Assembly: GCA_037013495.1 (NCBI GenBank)
Contig: CM072810.1
Span: 108,476,398-108,540,397, forward strand
Direction: 5' to 3'
Source: Hippophae tibetana
Taxonomy: Eukaryota > Streptophyta > Magnoliopsida > Rosales > Elaeagnaceae
DNA length: 64,000 nt
Made by a program: the position numbers and the translations under genes. Of the stretch, positions 1 through 11,880 are shown in pieces. How positions within the stretch are numbered: position 1 is the first letter of the stretch; every line of letters begins with the position of its first letter. The notes below the pieces were generated by a model. That model was not told the DNA's origin. It was given only the letters and a program-made list of their open reading frames with translations, and did no database searches.

Positions 1-376
1 CTACGTATATCTTTATATGTAATATATTATATTTACGTATATTTTTATATGTAATATGTTATATCTACGTATATTTTTATATATAATATGATACAACTAT
101 TGTAATTCTAACAAACCCGTAGATGTAATATATTACATACACATGTATATTTGTATATAATCTATTATATTTTTGGTCACATACTTGATGTATAATATTA
201 TATTCTCTTATATGTTGTATGTAACATGTTATATTCAATGTAATTCTGTCGACATAATACGTTATATTAACATGTAATTTTGAATTTAACTTATTACATC
301 CACCAAAGTTTTGGTAATTCACTGAACGTAACATATTACATCTATTTGTATCTTTATACGTAACATGTTACATCCA
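1..376. repeat. 32-bp AT-rich minisatellite, decayed, cut by the window start
   Basis: Three adjacent units begin TACGTATAT at positions 2, 34 and 66, exactly 32 bp apart, each continuing with a TTTATATGTAATAT-like stretch. Looser copies of the same theme (ACATGTATATTTGTATA near 141, TTGTATCTTTATACGTAACA near 345) continue to about 376. The array probably extends left of the window. No coding potential. Confidence 0.75.
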
Positions 377-1420
377 CTTGAAATCTATTCGTCAGAGTTT
401 CGGTAGATCGTTGACGGTAGTTCATAGAGATATATTCAGTGTGATTTTTATCTTATTTTATTGAATTTAAAAAAAATTAATTTTTTTATTATATAATTTA
501 ATATAAAATTATAAATTTTAAAATAAATAATTTATTCGTTAAAAAAAATTAATAAATTTATCAAAAACCAAGTTATTTAAGTCAAATATTCACTATTTCA
601 AGTAGAGGAACACGTGCAATTGCTCGTACTAAAAGAAAAGTTTATTTATGTCAAGTTGTGATAAGTTATTGACTTAAATAGTTTTACATATATTCATAAA
701 TGAAATTTACTATTAAATCACGTGAGATTCACGGTTATTAATGAAAACTTAGTTTATTTTTCAATAACGATATAATAAAGATGAGATAATAATAGATATA
801 TTTTAAGTTTTTCTAATAACTTAGGTAACAGATTGTAATAGAAAGAATTAAGTAAATAGACTCAATTTTATGATCTAGTTATATTCTGTCGTATAAATTG
901 ATAACTCGTCTTTAACTTCGTGACAAAAAAGTGCCATATCCTGAGAATTAAATATCAGTACCCAATATTCATGTTCTCATATCTTTTGAAAATAAATTCC
1001 ACCTAGAACACATAGAAATAGAAATACAGTGAGTTGATGGTAACAAAGCACTTAACATTCAAATAGTACTAGTTAACGAGCTTATGACATAAATAATAAA
1101 TAATTTATTTGGATATTTAGAATGTCTCATATTTAAATTTAAATTATAAATATGTGATTGGATAATTATTAAAAATACATTAAATAATAATGCCATTAAA
1201 AAAGTTAACCCACCTAGATACCCACTTTTAATAACTCAACTCTTTACATATGTGTATATTTTGTCCACCGATATACTCAATGTACAACTATACAACTAGT
1301 TGTAAAAATATACAATGGGAATAAAGTGAGCATACGTATAAAAAAGTGTGCACTTTGTTGAAAAATGAGTATATAAGTAAAAAAAAAAAAAAAACTTCAA
1401 ATAAAAGTAGAAAGACTAAA
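377..1420. other. AT-rich spacer downstream of the alpha-xylosidase gene
   Basis: No gene, RNA or clear mobile element is visible. A 14-base run of A lies at 1381-1394. The right end (about 1400-1684) is the probable 3' untranslated region of the minus-strand gene at 1685. Confidence 0.5.
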
Positions 1421-1426
1421 GATGCA

Positions 1427-1433
1427 TTTCATT
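1427..1433 (-). terminator. Candidate poly(A) signal (AATGAAA) of the alpha-xylosidase gene
   Basis: On the minus strand this reads AATGAAA, a common plant near-upstream poly(A) variant, about 250 nt beyond the stop codon. A perfect AATAAA was not seen closer to the stop, so the true cleavage site is uncertain. Confidence 0.3.
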
Positions 1434-1684
1434 GAAAACCATCATTCTAGGCTACAAATTGACGTTATCGCATATAAGATGCAACATCAATGAAAGCCTA
1501 AACAGGCAATAATACTAAACCTCACTCTCCTTGGCGTTTTATGCATGGAAATGGACGAGCATACCTAGCTCTTCTCCTCTTCACCAAGAAACCATCTAAC
1601 AAATTAAGAATACAAATGTCAAAATGTAAATTTAAGAACCTAAACTGTGTACTCAAAACATATGCAGAACCTCCTTGGTTCAAT

Positions 1685-3543
1685 TCAACTACTAATGCCC
1701 ATCTTCCAAGAGATGACAAAATTCTTTCCTACTTTAAGTGACAAGCCCTTAACTTCCACCATTACACTCTTGCTCTTGTCCTCATCTTTCACTTCCTTGT
1801 GGTACTTGTGTTCCACTGCACTCACCTCAATGTTTGATCGGTCTCCATCAATCTCAACTCCTGATGTAGTTCCACCTCCTAATCCCAACACAATTACTTT
1901 CTCAATAATCAAATTCTTATCTAAAGCAAACTTTCCCTCCTCAACATTCGACCAAACTTTCACAATTCCTTGACTTACACTTGCATAAAAATCGATGTAC
2001 GAGGAGTAACCATTTCCAAGTTTCATTTCTGGAAGCTCATCTTCATCAATGAATAGGTTACCCTGTGCTTTACCTTCACTTGAACCAGATGGGAAGGCTA
2101 CAATTAAGTGGAAAGGTGTTTGTCTTGCTTCTTTAGTTAGCATTCCACCCTGCTGCATTGGTAAAATTGAATTTTGATGCAAATGTACATTCACCACATG
2201 TAAAGGTGCATGTAGTGTAATATATTGACCTTTGGATACAATGGCTTGTGTCATATCAAATAAATTGTACCAAGAACCTGGTGGAAATAGGGCTTTAACC
2301 TCGGATTTTCCTTGCTCGAGAACCGGAGAAACCATGACACTACTTCCAATTAAGAACTGAGTACTCAAGCCATAACATTCAGTGTAAGTTGGAAAGGAGA
2401 AGAAAAGTGGCCTGGTAATTGGTGCTCCACTAATATGAGCCTCATAGTTTAATGTGTATAGGTAAGGGAGGAGTTTATACCTCATACCAAGAGCATTTCG
2501 AGCAGATTCAGCAACTGATTCCCATTGGTAAAGCTCTTGTCTTGGGGAGTAGTAGTTTGCATGATCTCTTGAGAAGGGATAGAAAGCACCTACTTCAATC
2601 CAACGGTTGCACAGTTCTTCTGTAGGTTGTGGATAGAATCCACATATATCTGAACCAACCATCGGAACCCCAAACAAACCAAAATTCAACATGGTTGAAA
2701 TTGAGTACCTCAAATTCTCCCAGGTACCCTGATTATCACCTGTCCAATGTGCAGCATATTTGCCTGAACCGACATAAGTGGAACGAGACAAGATAAATGG
2801 TCGTTTGCCTTCAAGGCTTTGAAGAGCTTTGTGAGTAGCTATGGCTTCAGAGAAACCATAAAGACTGTGAGCATCATATTCCAAAACACCATTATAGTGG
2901 ACTGCACTAGTGGCTATGGTCTTGTATCCAATTGGTGCCTGAATTCCAGAAGCATTTATTTTGTAAGGTGGATCATCCCATTTTGTCAATGTAACATTCT
3001 TGCAGTCTAGACAACATATCCAACCCGGTCCTATTCCAGTAGGACACTGCCTTCCTTTAGGGATTTTGCATTTTCCATTACAAAAGTTTGAGACTTCGTT
3101 CATGTCAATCCAGAGGCCATCAATCGGGACAAGTTCATGAAAGCGCCGAATCTCATCACCCCACCAAGCAACAGTTTTGGGGTTTAGGAAGTCTGGGAAG
3201 TGAACAGCTCCAGGCCAAACTTGAGCCATGAATGGTTCACCCATATACTTGATGAAAACGTCGTTGGTCATACCTCGTTGGTATACACCATAACTAGAAT
3301 TAACAGCAATTCCAGGATCATTGATGACAATGTACTTCATGCCAATGCTATGTATTTTGTCCAGGAATGCCAAATACTTTGGAAGTGGGTAATTTAAGGG
3401 GTTGACTGTGAAATCTTTTTTACCATCCATGTGATCATCATCATTCCATATCACATCTAGTGGAATTTGAGCCTTTTTGTAGCTCTCAACAACTTCTTCA
3501 ATAACTGATAGATTATGATATCCCCATCTACACTGGTGGAATC
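1685..3543 (-). CDS. XYL1: XYL1 exon 3 (catalytic barrel and C-terminal domains)
   Basis: Carries the GH31 catalytic barrel with both acidic catalytic residues, and the C-terminal beta domains ending MGISS before TGA at 1687-1685. The open frame extends upstream of 3543 into the intron, but homology begins exactly at [10 protein letters not shown] after the acceptor. Confidence 0.95.
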
Positions 3544-6500
3544 CTGTAATGATTGAATATAAAGAGAAAACGAACAATGAGAATCTCCTTTCTTTATATC
3601 ATGATGTTAAGGATAATGAAATCCCACATTAATTAAAAATAATAATATGGTTTAGTTTAATTTCATGGACTTTAACACACAATGACAAGTCCTTTTAAGT
3701 GCATTTTTTCATGATCAAACATTAATTAACAGGTCATAGTCTTAAGCTTTTTATTTTTTAAAAAGGAGAAGGGATCATGGTAAGATAACATGTTATCAGA
3801 ATGTTAAAAAGATCATTGAAATAATATAATCAAGCAACAATGAATGTGCACAAGTTCTGCATTATAAAAATATAAAAAATAAATTAGATATATAGTGTTT
3901 GAATATGCTACTACTTTTCGTAATAATTTAGAATAATTTTACATGTTCTTGAAAAAGAATGCACACATATATAAAAAAAATTAACTATAAATTTAATGGT
4001 TTAATATTTAGGATTTAGAATTTAGAATTTATTGATTATAAAAAAATATTATTAGTAATTCAAAAAATTTCTTTTTATTTAAAACGTGTATTTTAATTAT
4101 CTTTTATTTTTATCCATTTGTTATTAATTATAAATAACAATTTAACAATTTCAATCTTAAAAAAAAAATTGACTAAGATATGGAGCTGTGAGCTTCATCT
4201 TATCTTATCTTATCGTTTTGTGTAGATCTAACTTTCTATAATATTAATCAAAGTGGAGTATAATCATGGCCCATAAGGTGTAAAGTGGCAGATGATACTT
4301 GATTACCCTTCAAATACGGCAACATGAAGTAAAGCAGAAAATCGACCCAGCCCATCAACCTAAATTAAAGGGAACAAAACATGTTTTGCACTACAAACAT
4401 TATGCGCATACTAAGCTCCAAACGTGGATTCCCACACATGTTATAGCCAATCAGCTAGTCCTAGTCACTCAGTTACATACTCATCCCAGTTAACAGTGTC
4501 ATTATATTAATTAAATATCATGATTATAAAAACTCGAGATTGTGACATGTTGTTCAATGCTATCATTAAAGAACAAACGACATTTCTGAACTTGTCAAAT
4601 GATTCATCGACAAAAAGAATTGTAAAAATGCTTTTTACCGATCATAAGTACACATGTAAAAAAACAACTACCCTTATTAGTAACATTTAAAATTTCTATG
4701 TAAATCGAAATGTAGTTATTTAAATTTTACAAAAATATTAAAAATATTGATTTTATCATAAAAAAATTAGAAAAATCCACCAAAATTAAGAAAATGCTGT
4801 TAAAATTATAATTTTTTTATATTAAACTTCATAAATCATCAAAATATTTTGATATCTATACTATAAATTAATTTTTTATTTAATACATATATTTATATTA
4901 TTTATTTTTATCATCATTTAATTAATTAAAAATTTACAAAATGGGTAGTGAAAATATAAAATAATAATTAGATTGCATTACAAATGCATAAACATGAAGC
5001 ATATGCAATAAAATTTGAATTAAAAAACAAAAAACTATAAAAAACAGTTATAAATAAATAAATTTAAACCTAGATTATCCAAGAAAAAAAATTCAAAAAA
5101 ATTTAAAAAGAAACAATACTTTGTTAATATTTTATCTACAATATCACTGTATGATCTATACTATCCACAATATTTTGACATTTTTTTCTAAAATATGGTG
5201 ACATTTTTTATATTTTTATAGACATTTTTGTCAAACTATATGAATAATCATCCGTATGACATCGAGAGTCTAAAATCTCGATAATATCTCAATAATGTAG
5301 ATTTTTTTCATACTTCTCTACTAATAAAGTTCTCAAAATTACTTTTGTATTTTTAATTTAACATCAAATTAAACACGAACATGACACATAATAATAATAT
5401 ACAAATTAACCGCATACAAAAATCATTCATTTGTTTAAAACCATATATTTTTCCCCTCCACTTTCTTATAGGAACTAGAAATACAGTTATTTAAACCTAC
5501 AACAATAAAAGATTAGATATGGTTTTGAGAAGTAAACATACCAAAAGACCAGTAAGGCATAGGAGCTGGTCTGCCTATGAATGAAGTGTACTGATCAACA
5601 ACACCAAGAGGAGTTGGTCCTGCAAAGAAGTAAAAATCGAAAACACCTCCAATAACCCTATAAGTTAATGAATTGCCCCTATAAAACACATCCATTCCAT
5701 TACTGTTGAGCAGCAAAACAGCGTGGGCATAAGGTTTTCCACCAACATTTCTAAGATCCATATACACAGGATGTGAACCATACAAATCAGTATTCAGATT
5801 AATGGCTGACACATCAGTTGTGTACAAAGTGTATGGATCACCAGGATACAATTTAATCCCATGAGGCTGTGTGTTCTCTCCCAAACCATACAAGGAAGCA
5901 TCTTTAGGCAATCTGGTAGAAATCTCAAGATATTGATCTTTAAACACCATTTCCCCAAGTGGGTCTGATTTTTCAGAGCTGGAATTGAAAAGAACTTGCC
6001 CATCTGACTTTCTTTTTACCGCAAACCCAAATGGGTCTGTAGTATAGCTAAATGTGAACTGAGAACCAGAGTACTCTGACACTGTTAGAGGGTTCTTTCT
6101 CGATCTCCCAATAGTCTGCTTTAGTGCTGGTGGCTTTTCTCTGGGCAAAAGCTCGTATGGAACTTCCCATCTCTGTTTCTCAAAATCAGTGATATGGACT
6201 CTCAAACGATCTTGCGTTTCGTATCTGCAAAATCACACACCGTGTAAATGAGAAAACTATGGACAAAAAAAAAAGCAGATTGGGAAAAATGTATACTTAC
6301 TTGACAAAGAGCTGCAAATGAGGAATATCAGGACCGTAGATTATGTTCTTTTGCTTGACTTGAAGGTGACCCAGAAGCCCACCATCTGGAGTCTCTTTAA
6401 TGGAGATCAAACGGTAGCCTTGGCCAATATTGGCAGTGACATTTGAGGATGCAGAATTCACATTTGAAATGCAGAGGAGTAGAGCTAATAATAGAGTTGA

Positions 6501-6548
6501 AAAGAAAGAAGAAAAAGGTAATGGAGGAAAGGAAGACATTGTCCTCAC
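1685..6548 (-). CDS. XYL1: Alpha-xylosidase, glycoside hydrolase family 31, XYL1 type (three exons, 929 aa)
   Basis: Complete gene; join on the minus strand 6548-6301, 6224-5542, 3543-1685 gives 2790 nt in one frame, 929 residues, close to other plant XYL1 proteins. The product is a secreted exo-enzyme that removes unsubstituted alpha-1,6-xylose from the non-reducing end of xyloglucan oligosaccharides in the apoplast (family knowledge). Residues 1-33 form a signal peptide with a Leu-rich core. An N-terminal beta-sandwich follows, then a (beta/alpha)8 barrel with WNDDDHMD at about 341, the nucleophile Asp457 in [11 protein letters not shown] and the acid/base Asp580 in [10 protein letters not shown], then C-terminal beta domains. 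The Cys-rich insert around residues 465-492 and the [20 protein letters not shown] block are typical of plant XYL1 rather than plain alpha-glucosidase. The first Met was chosen because a second lies only three residues on and both keep the signal peptide. No frameshift or missing catalytic residue is seen. Confidence 0.96.
3544..5541 (-). other. XYL1 intron 2 (1998 nt)
   Basis: Long AT-rich intron with GT donor at 5541 and acceptor ATCATTACAG ending at 3544. Most of it is low-complexity A/T. A block at about 4180-4500 is clearly richer in G/C and has an open frame of 64 codons on the plus strand, but that frame resembles nothing I recognise and I treat it as noncoding. The segment GGCCCATAAGGTGTAAA (about 4266) has a look-alike at 26556, so part of the block may be an old dispersed repeat. 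Confidence 0.85.
5542..6224 (-). CDS. XYL1: XYL1 exon 2 (N-terminal beta-sandwich)
   Basis: The acceptor TTTTGCAG|A lies at 6225/6224 and the exon opens with [10 protein letters not shown]. It ends at MPYWSFG with donor TTTTG|GTATGT (5542/5541). The last Gly codon is split G|GA with exon 3, which rebuilds the family-typical [13 protein letters not shown] junction. Confidence 0.93.
6301..6548 (-). CDS. XYL1: XYL1 exon 1 (signal peptide and start of the N-terminal domain)
   Basis: Encodes residues 1-82 plus two bases of codon 83. The donor is AA|GTAAGT at 6301/6300, an excellent plant splice site. Intron 1 is 76 nt (6300-6225). The split Lys codon is restored with the first base of exon 2. Confidence 0.93.
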
Positions 6549-6760
6549 TGCTAAAGAGCGAGAATAGTGAGAGAAGATAGAGACTTGAGGACTATTGATA
6601 CTCGTTTGGAGTTCAATATAAAATGGCTAAGCCTAGTATGAGACAGAGGATTAAAGGACCAGCTTAAACATGTGATATTGATGGTCCCTTCGTAGCCACA
6701 TTAACCCGCTTAATACAGTGGTTACAGTTTACAGCTTAAACGTAAAGTTACATATTGGAT
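6549..6760 (-). promoter_or_regulatory. XYL1 5' UTR and proximal promoter
   Basis: On the minus strand a TATA-like stretch CCATTTTATATTG lies at about 6615-6627, some 70 nt before the start codon. This would give a 5' UTR of roughly 35-40 nt. The match to TATAAA is imperfect. No other known element was recognised with confidence. Confidence 0.4.
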
Positions 6761-7198
6761 GCAAAATAATAATAATTTTTAAATTTATAACTATAAAAAT
6801 AATTATATCTAACTCATAATTTTATAATTAAAATAAATTTTACACGTTATTTTATATTAAATATTATTTAATTTGAACTCTGATTTAAATTTATTTAATA
6901 TAAATTGACGTTGTTATTAGTTTTAAAAAATATTATTTTTTTATTTTTAAAAATAAAGAAATTTGATTTCTGTGTGTATATATATATATAATTTTGAAAA
7001 AAAAATTCTTATAAGTAATAACATATTTTGCTGTTTATACTCTACAGTCATCAAACTTTAGAAACTAATTGAATGTTTCAAGTCAGTCGACTCATTTAGG
7101 AATCAGTTGCTTAACCCCAATCTTAACACATTTGAAAATATAGAGTTCGTGGATTATATTACAGCATGTAATTTGTTAATAAGTAATTTTGACTTAAT
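6761..7198. other. AT-rich spacer
   Basis: Nothing recognisable apart from a short TA run at 6979-6992. Confidence 0.4.
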
Positions 7199-7206
7199 CC
7201 GTTTAT

Positions 7207-7538
7207 TAAGGTTATCTATAAACCGGATTGTTTAAGATCAAATCGTAAAACCGTTTCGGATTGGACCGAATAGTTTTATAAATCAAATAATTTAGTTTGT
7301 TTTGTACTAATTTTAAACGGATCGAATAAGATCGGTTTAATAATATATTAAAAAAATTATATTATTTTTTATTAAATATATCAAAAAATCGAATTGAACT
7401 ATTTTATAATTCAAACGGTACAATCCAATTTTTTTAATTAAAATCGTTTTAAACGATTTCATCTTATCCAATTCAAATAATATAAACGATCCAATCTGAT
7501 TAAAAATTTTAAACAAAATCGGACAGGTATATACGTTA
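7207..7538. mobile_element. hAT-like non-autonomous element (332 bp) with 8-bp target duplication
   Basis: The ends are imperfect inverted repeats: TAAGGTTATCTATAAACCG on the left, and TAACGTATATACCTGTCCG reading inward from the right. Internal segments are also inverted copies of each other (AAGATCAAATCGT near 7227 against AAGATGAAATCGT on the minus strand near 7460). The flanks are CCGTTTAT at 7199-7206 and CCGTTTAC at 7539-7546, an 8-bp target duplication with one mismatch, as expected of hAT transposons. No transposase is encoded, so it is a MITE-like derivative. Confidence 0.65.
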
Positions 7539-7546
7539 CCGTTTAC

Positions 7547-10063
7547 TACACAAATTATTTAACCTTAAATCTGGTATATTTAACAACCGGGTCACACACA
7601 GGTTGACCCATTTAAGATTACCATTTGACCTAAAACCAAATATATTCAAAAGCCTCCCATTGATATTAAATTTTACAAATCATGCCAGAAATTGCCGACT
7701 GTAAAACTAACCCCCTTAGCATATTAAAATAACATTTTTATAACCAAAATTTGTCTTTGGAGTCTTGGATGAGTAAATGTGTAGCTTATATAAAAATCAC
7801 CGTCAATCTAAAATCAAAGAAAGGGACGAGAAAAAATGAAATCTAGCTTTCGGATGTTGCCGAAATCAATTTTTTTTTAATTAAATGATATTTTTATACT
7901 ATTTAAATATATAATTTAAAACTAAAAAAAGGTAAATCTTATCCCTAAAAGGCTATTAAAAAAGTATCTTTTAAATTCAGGTATATATTTTAAGCATCTT
8001 AGTTGTATCCTTTTTCACTAAAATATAACTATGTGATTTTCTATTTTTAAAATAATATAATAGTAATTTCTCATTTAATTCAAGTATATAAATAGTTCAG
8101 TTTTTTTCTTTAAATTAAGGATTTCATCTTACATGTTATATAAGTAAAAAATATGCAATTAATTTATTTTAAAAGCTTGATACTTTAGTAATACTAATAT
8201 ATAATGAAAGGTATGACCAATATTTTTATAATAATATATTAATAATTTTTAGATTTAATTCTTGATATGTAAACTCGTCTTTCAACTTTAATTTTTTTTT
8301 TTGTATATTTTTGCATTAGTACATGTCACATGATTTTATTATATAATTTCAAAGTATTAAAATATTTATTTTTCAATTATATCATTTATATTCATATCAT
8401 ATAAATTACATATCCTTAGATTTACTAGGTTGTTATTTGTGTTATCTAGTATGCCTTGTATTGATTTTCAATTTCTCTCATACTATTTAGTATTCATCTA
8501 TTACATACTCTTCCTTATTTTTTTGTACTTTGAATGCCTTAAAACATAAATGTTTATTTTTTAAGCGTAATCACTTTAGTGATTGTAGCATCTTTACTTT
8601 GTACTTCTATTTTTTTATTTTTGAAGTTCATTTCTAAGTTATATAGATTATTTACATATTTTTAATATACATTGTTATGATAAGATGATTAGTCAATTTA
8701 AATCTTACTTTAAATTACTTAAGATGTCATAAATTAGTATATAACAAATAAAGGTTTTTTTCGCATAGGATTTTGAAAACTAACTCCTATTTATTGAAAT
8801 AGACCTTTGGTTTTGTAAACTAAAAATTAAATCTAACAACTAAAAATTAATTAAAATAAAAATATTATGTTAAAAATTCAAATAAAAGAATGATTATAGA
8901 ATCATTTTCTATAATTACCATGTATTGTAAATCACCAAAAGCATATCATAATCTTCTATTATTTGATTATATCAACTTAAAGAAATTTACAAACTTAAAA
9001 ATCTATACCTTTTCTTACACATTCGTTAAAAATAAATAAGTTTTTAATCTAAACTCTTTTAATAGACAACTTAAAATAAACTTTCAAACTTTAATCTATC
9101 AAAAATATTAATTTTTAAGGAAGTAAATTGGATAAAGAATAAACACAAAAGCTTGGTTTAATTATATCGAGTATTAATTCTTATTTTAAGTAATTTATCA
9201 ATAATTATTTAAATTAATCAAGTGATTACTTATCCAATCAATTAAATTGTACACTTAAATAATCAAATAAATTCATACAATAATTAAAATTGAGAACTAA
9301 TACATAATCAAAAAGAATAATTGAATAGAATATTGTATATCTTATTAAATATTACAATCCATGTCTAGTGTTTTAAAATCACTCATAATCAATTATAAAA
9401 TTAGTTATTCATGAAAAACAATAAATTTATAAAAGTATTTATGAAAATAATAAGAGAAAGGAGAATAAATCTTAAGATTTTTCTTCTTGAATTTAATCTT
9501 TAATTTCTTTAATTGTTTCTTGAATATATATATATATATATATTTGCCTTAAGTTTAATTTTTTATTTTTTTTTCTTAATGTTTGTAATATTTTAATATT
9601 TATTGTATTTAGTAGAATATTATTTTTTAATTATATAGAGAAGAATGATCTATTTTAAAGTGATATCGTCTAAAATTATGCATGTTAGATTCACGCCTCT
9701 CATTAGAATGAGAGATAAAGATAATGTAAGAAGGTGACACTTGGTTTCAATGCACTAATTCAAATGTGGAACTCATGAAATTGGACTTGTGTTGTTAAGT
9801 AAATTCATTTATTTTTACGAATATATCAACTTATCCAATAAAATTTTAAAAAAATCTAAAAGCTCCATAATTTTTAAATAAATATAAAATAAATAATTTT
9901 AACTCATAATAATAATAATAATAATAAATATAAAAATATATAAAAAATTATATATAAATATCATTTATCAATCTATACGTATATATCTTTTGTTAAATAA
10001 GAATAGTATTAATTTTAAATGATATACTTATCTTTTATTTATATCATATGTAAATACATTTAA
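7547..10063. other. AT-rich spacer
   Basis: No gene or element was recognised in this 2.5-kb stretch. It holds scattered homopolymers and a (TA)n run at about 9527-9542. The few open frames are short and A/T-driven. Confidence 0.45.
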
Positions 10064-10345
10064 TAAAATCCTATTTAAAAGAAAAAAATTAGACTATTTT
10101 ATACCTTAAAATAATTAATGAAATTACTATTATTCAACTTTAAAAATATGAATCTATATAAATTAATTTTAGTTAAAAGAAAATTACTAATATACCAAAT
10201 CATCTAAATTTCCTATAAAACCTTATTTAGAACATAAAAATTAGACTGTTTTGTAATGGAATTACTATTATGCAACTTTAAAAATATAAATCTATATATA
10301 TTGGTTTTAGTCAAAAGAGTACTACTAATATACTAAATCAACTAA
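10064..10345. repeat. Diverged direct duplication, unit about 150 bp
   Basis: AAAATCCTATTTAAAA...AAATTAGACTATTTTATA...ATTACTATTATTCAACTTTAAAAATAT in the first unit recurs as AAAACCTTATTTAGAA...AAATTAGACTGTTTTGTA...ATTACTATTATGCAACTTTAAAAATAT in the second, starting about 152 bp later. The copies differ by substitutions and small indels, so the duplication is old. Confidence 0.6.
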
Positions 10346-11880
10346 GTTCCCACACCAGTCGCCCATTAATTTTTACAATTAACTTTTTTTTTACAATTAT
10401 TTACATATATATATATATATATAATAATAATTCATCTTTTATATGTTAATAATTATTAATTAATTGAAAAAAATTATTTAAATTGTCCTTTATTTGTGCC
10501 ACATTTAATTTAGTAAGTCAAAATGACTCTTCAAATAAAAGATTAAATACATGGCATAATTATACTTAAAACATTCCTTAATTTAACAATAATTTTTTTA
10601 AAAAATTAAATATATATTTTATATTCACTTTAATTATTATGTTTTTATAGAAAACTCGTAAAATTCTTGAAATATACTTTATAGTAATAAAATAATTTTC
10701 ACAAAAATTGTTTGAAAATAATGTTTTATAATATTTTTCAAAAAAATTATATTCTATTAAGTTAAAATACCTCATTAATATTTTTTCTAGAAAATATATA
10801 GTGATTTATTATTAATAAAGTAATTTAAAAGAGTAAAATAATACTTATATGTTATTATTTAAACATTATGATATTATTAATATATATTTTATTTTATTTA
10901 AATTAAACACTTTAATAATAATACAATTTTTTATTTTTGTTGTCAAACCAAATGCATTAATAATACTAGTTTCACTCTATTCAATTCTATTACCAATGCT
11001 TTATTTCACAAACTAATCCTGTAATTAATCTCAAGTATTGATCAATTGATAATTATATGATTAATAGGTTGAAATCAATTTTAAAATTAAAATTTCAATA
11101 TAAAAAAATTTCCTTTGACAATATGCATGACATTTCTTCAAATAATTTACTAAAATATTATAAACATTACGTAGAATGTTTTTTTTTTTTTTTTGAAAAA
11201 ATAACACAATTTAATAGTTTCAACTTACTATAAAGTTGACATTGGCCACTTTTAAGGTTTATGGTTAATTAAGGGACAATAGGTTAAGTTTATGTTTAAT
11301 TAAGTGACTATAGAAACCTAGGGAAGTTGTTATCTATGTTAGTTGTAACCTAGAGCTCACATCATATGTTTAATGTGTCATATTTGTAACTTAACACGTC
11401 CAACTTTTATAGTTCATCTGGTTGCCTTGACCCTAAAATACATCTATCAATAAGCTTATTATCCATTATCTTAGCAAGGTTATATGTCTTGTTGGAGTAT
11501 TGAAGGTCTCATTATGCTCAATCTCTAACAATCTCGTATTGAGATCCCTTAACTTGTTAGATTTGGTGAAGCTCAGATCTGTTTGTTAATTTGATGTTAA
11601 ACTTTTGTCTTATCAAATCTCTTATCGTAGACTTATGGTTATAGATGATAATATGTATCCTAAGTATTCCCTTTATTTATAATGAAATCAAATTACAAAA
11701 TAATTGAAAATATTCTATGGAGAGAAATTAAAATATAGCAAGTTAAGGCCTTTTATTTTACTAAGTGTTGTAGCAATAGAAATTATAAAAAATTAAACTA
11801 ATAAGGTAAGCACTATTTTGTTTTAGCGTGACAAGAGATTTATTTCTATCCTATTTTGATCCTTACGTTGTAGCATTCTT
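10346..11880. other. AT-rich spacer; possible unrecognised 3' part of the gypsy remnant
   Basis: No coding similarity was found. From about 11330 the base composition becomes more balanced, like the gypsy remnant that follows, so 11.3-11.9 kb may be its decayed continuation. I found no second LTR to prove that. Confidence 0.35.

Noticed and set aside
1541..3397. Plus-strand open frames over the XYL1 gene
   Set aside because: They lie antisense to strongly conserved exon 3 and have no recognisable products.
4299..4493. 64-codon frame in XYL1 intron 2
   Set aside because: No similarity to any family I know; it lies wholly in an intron whose splice sites are clear.
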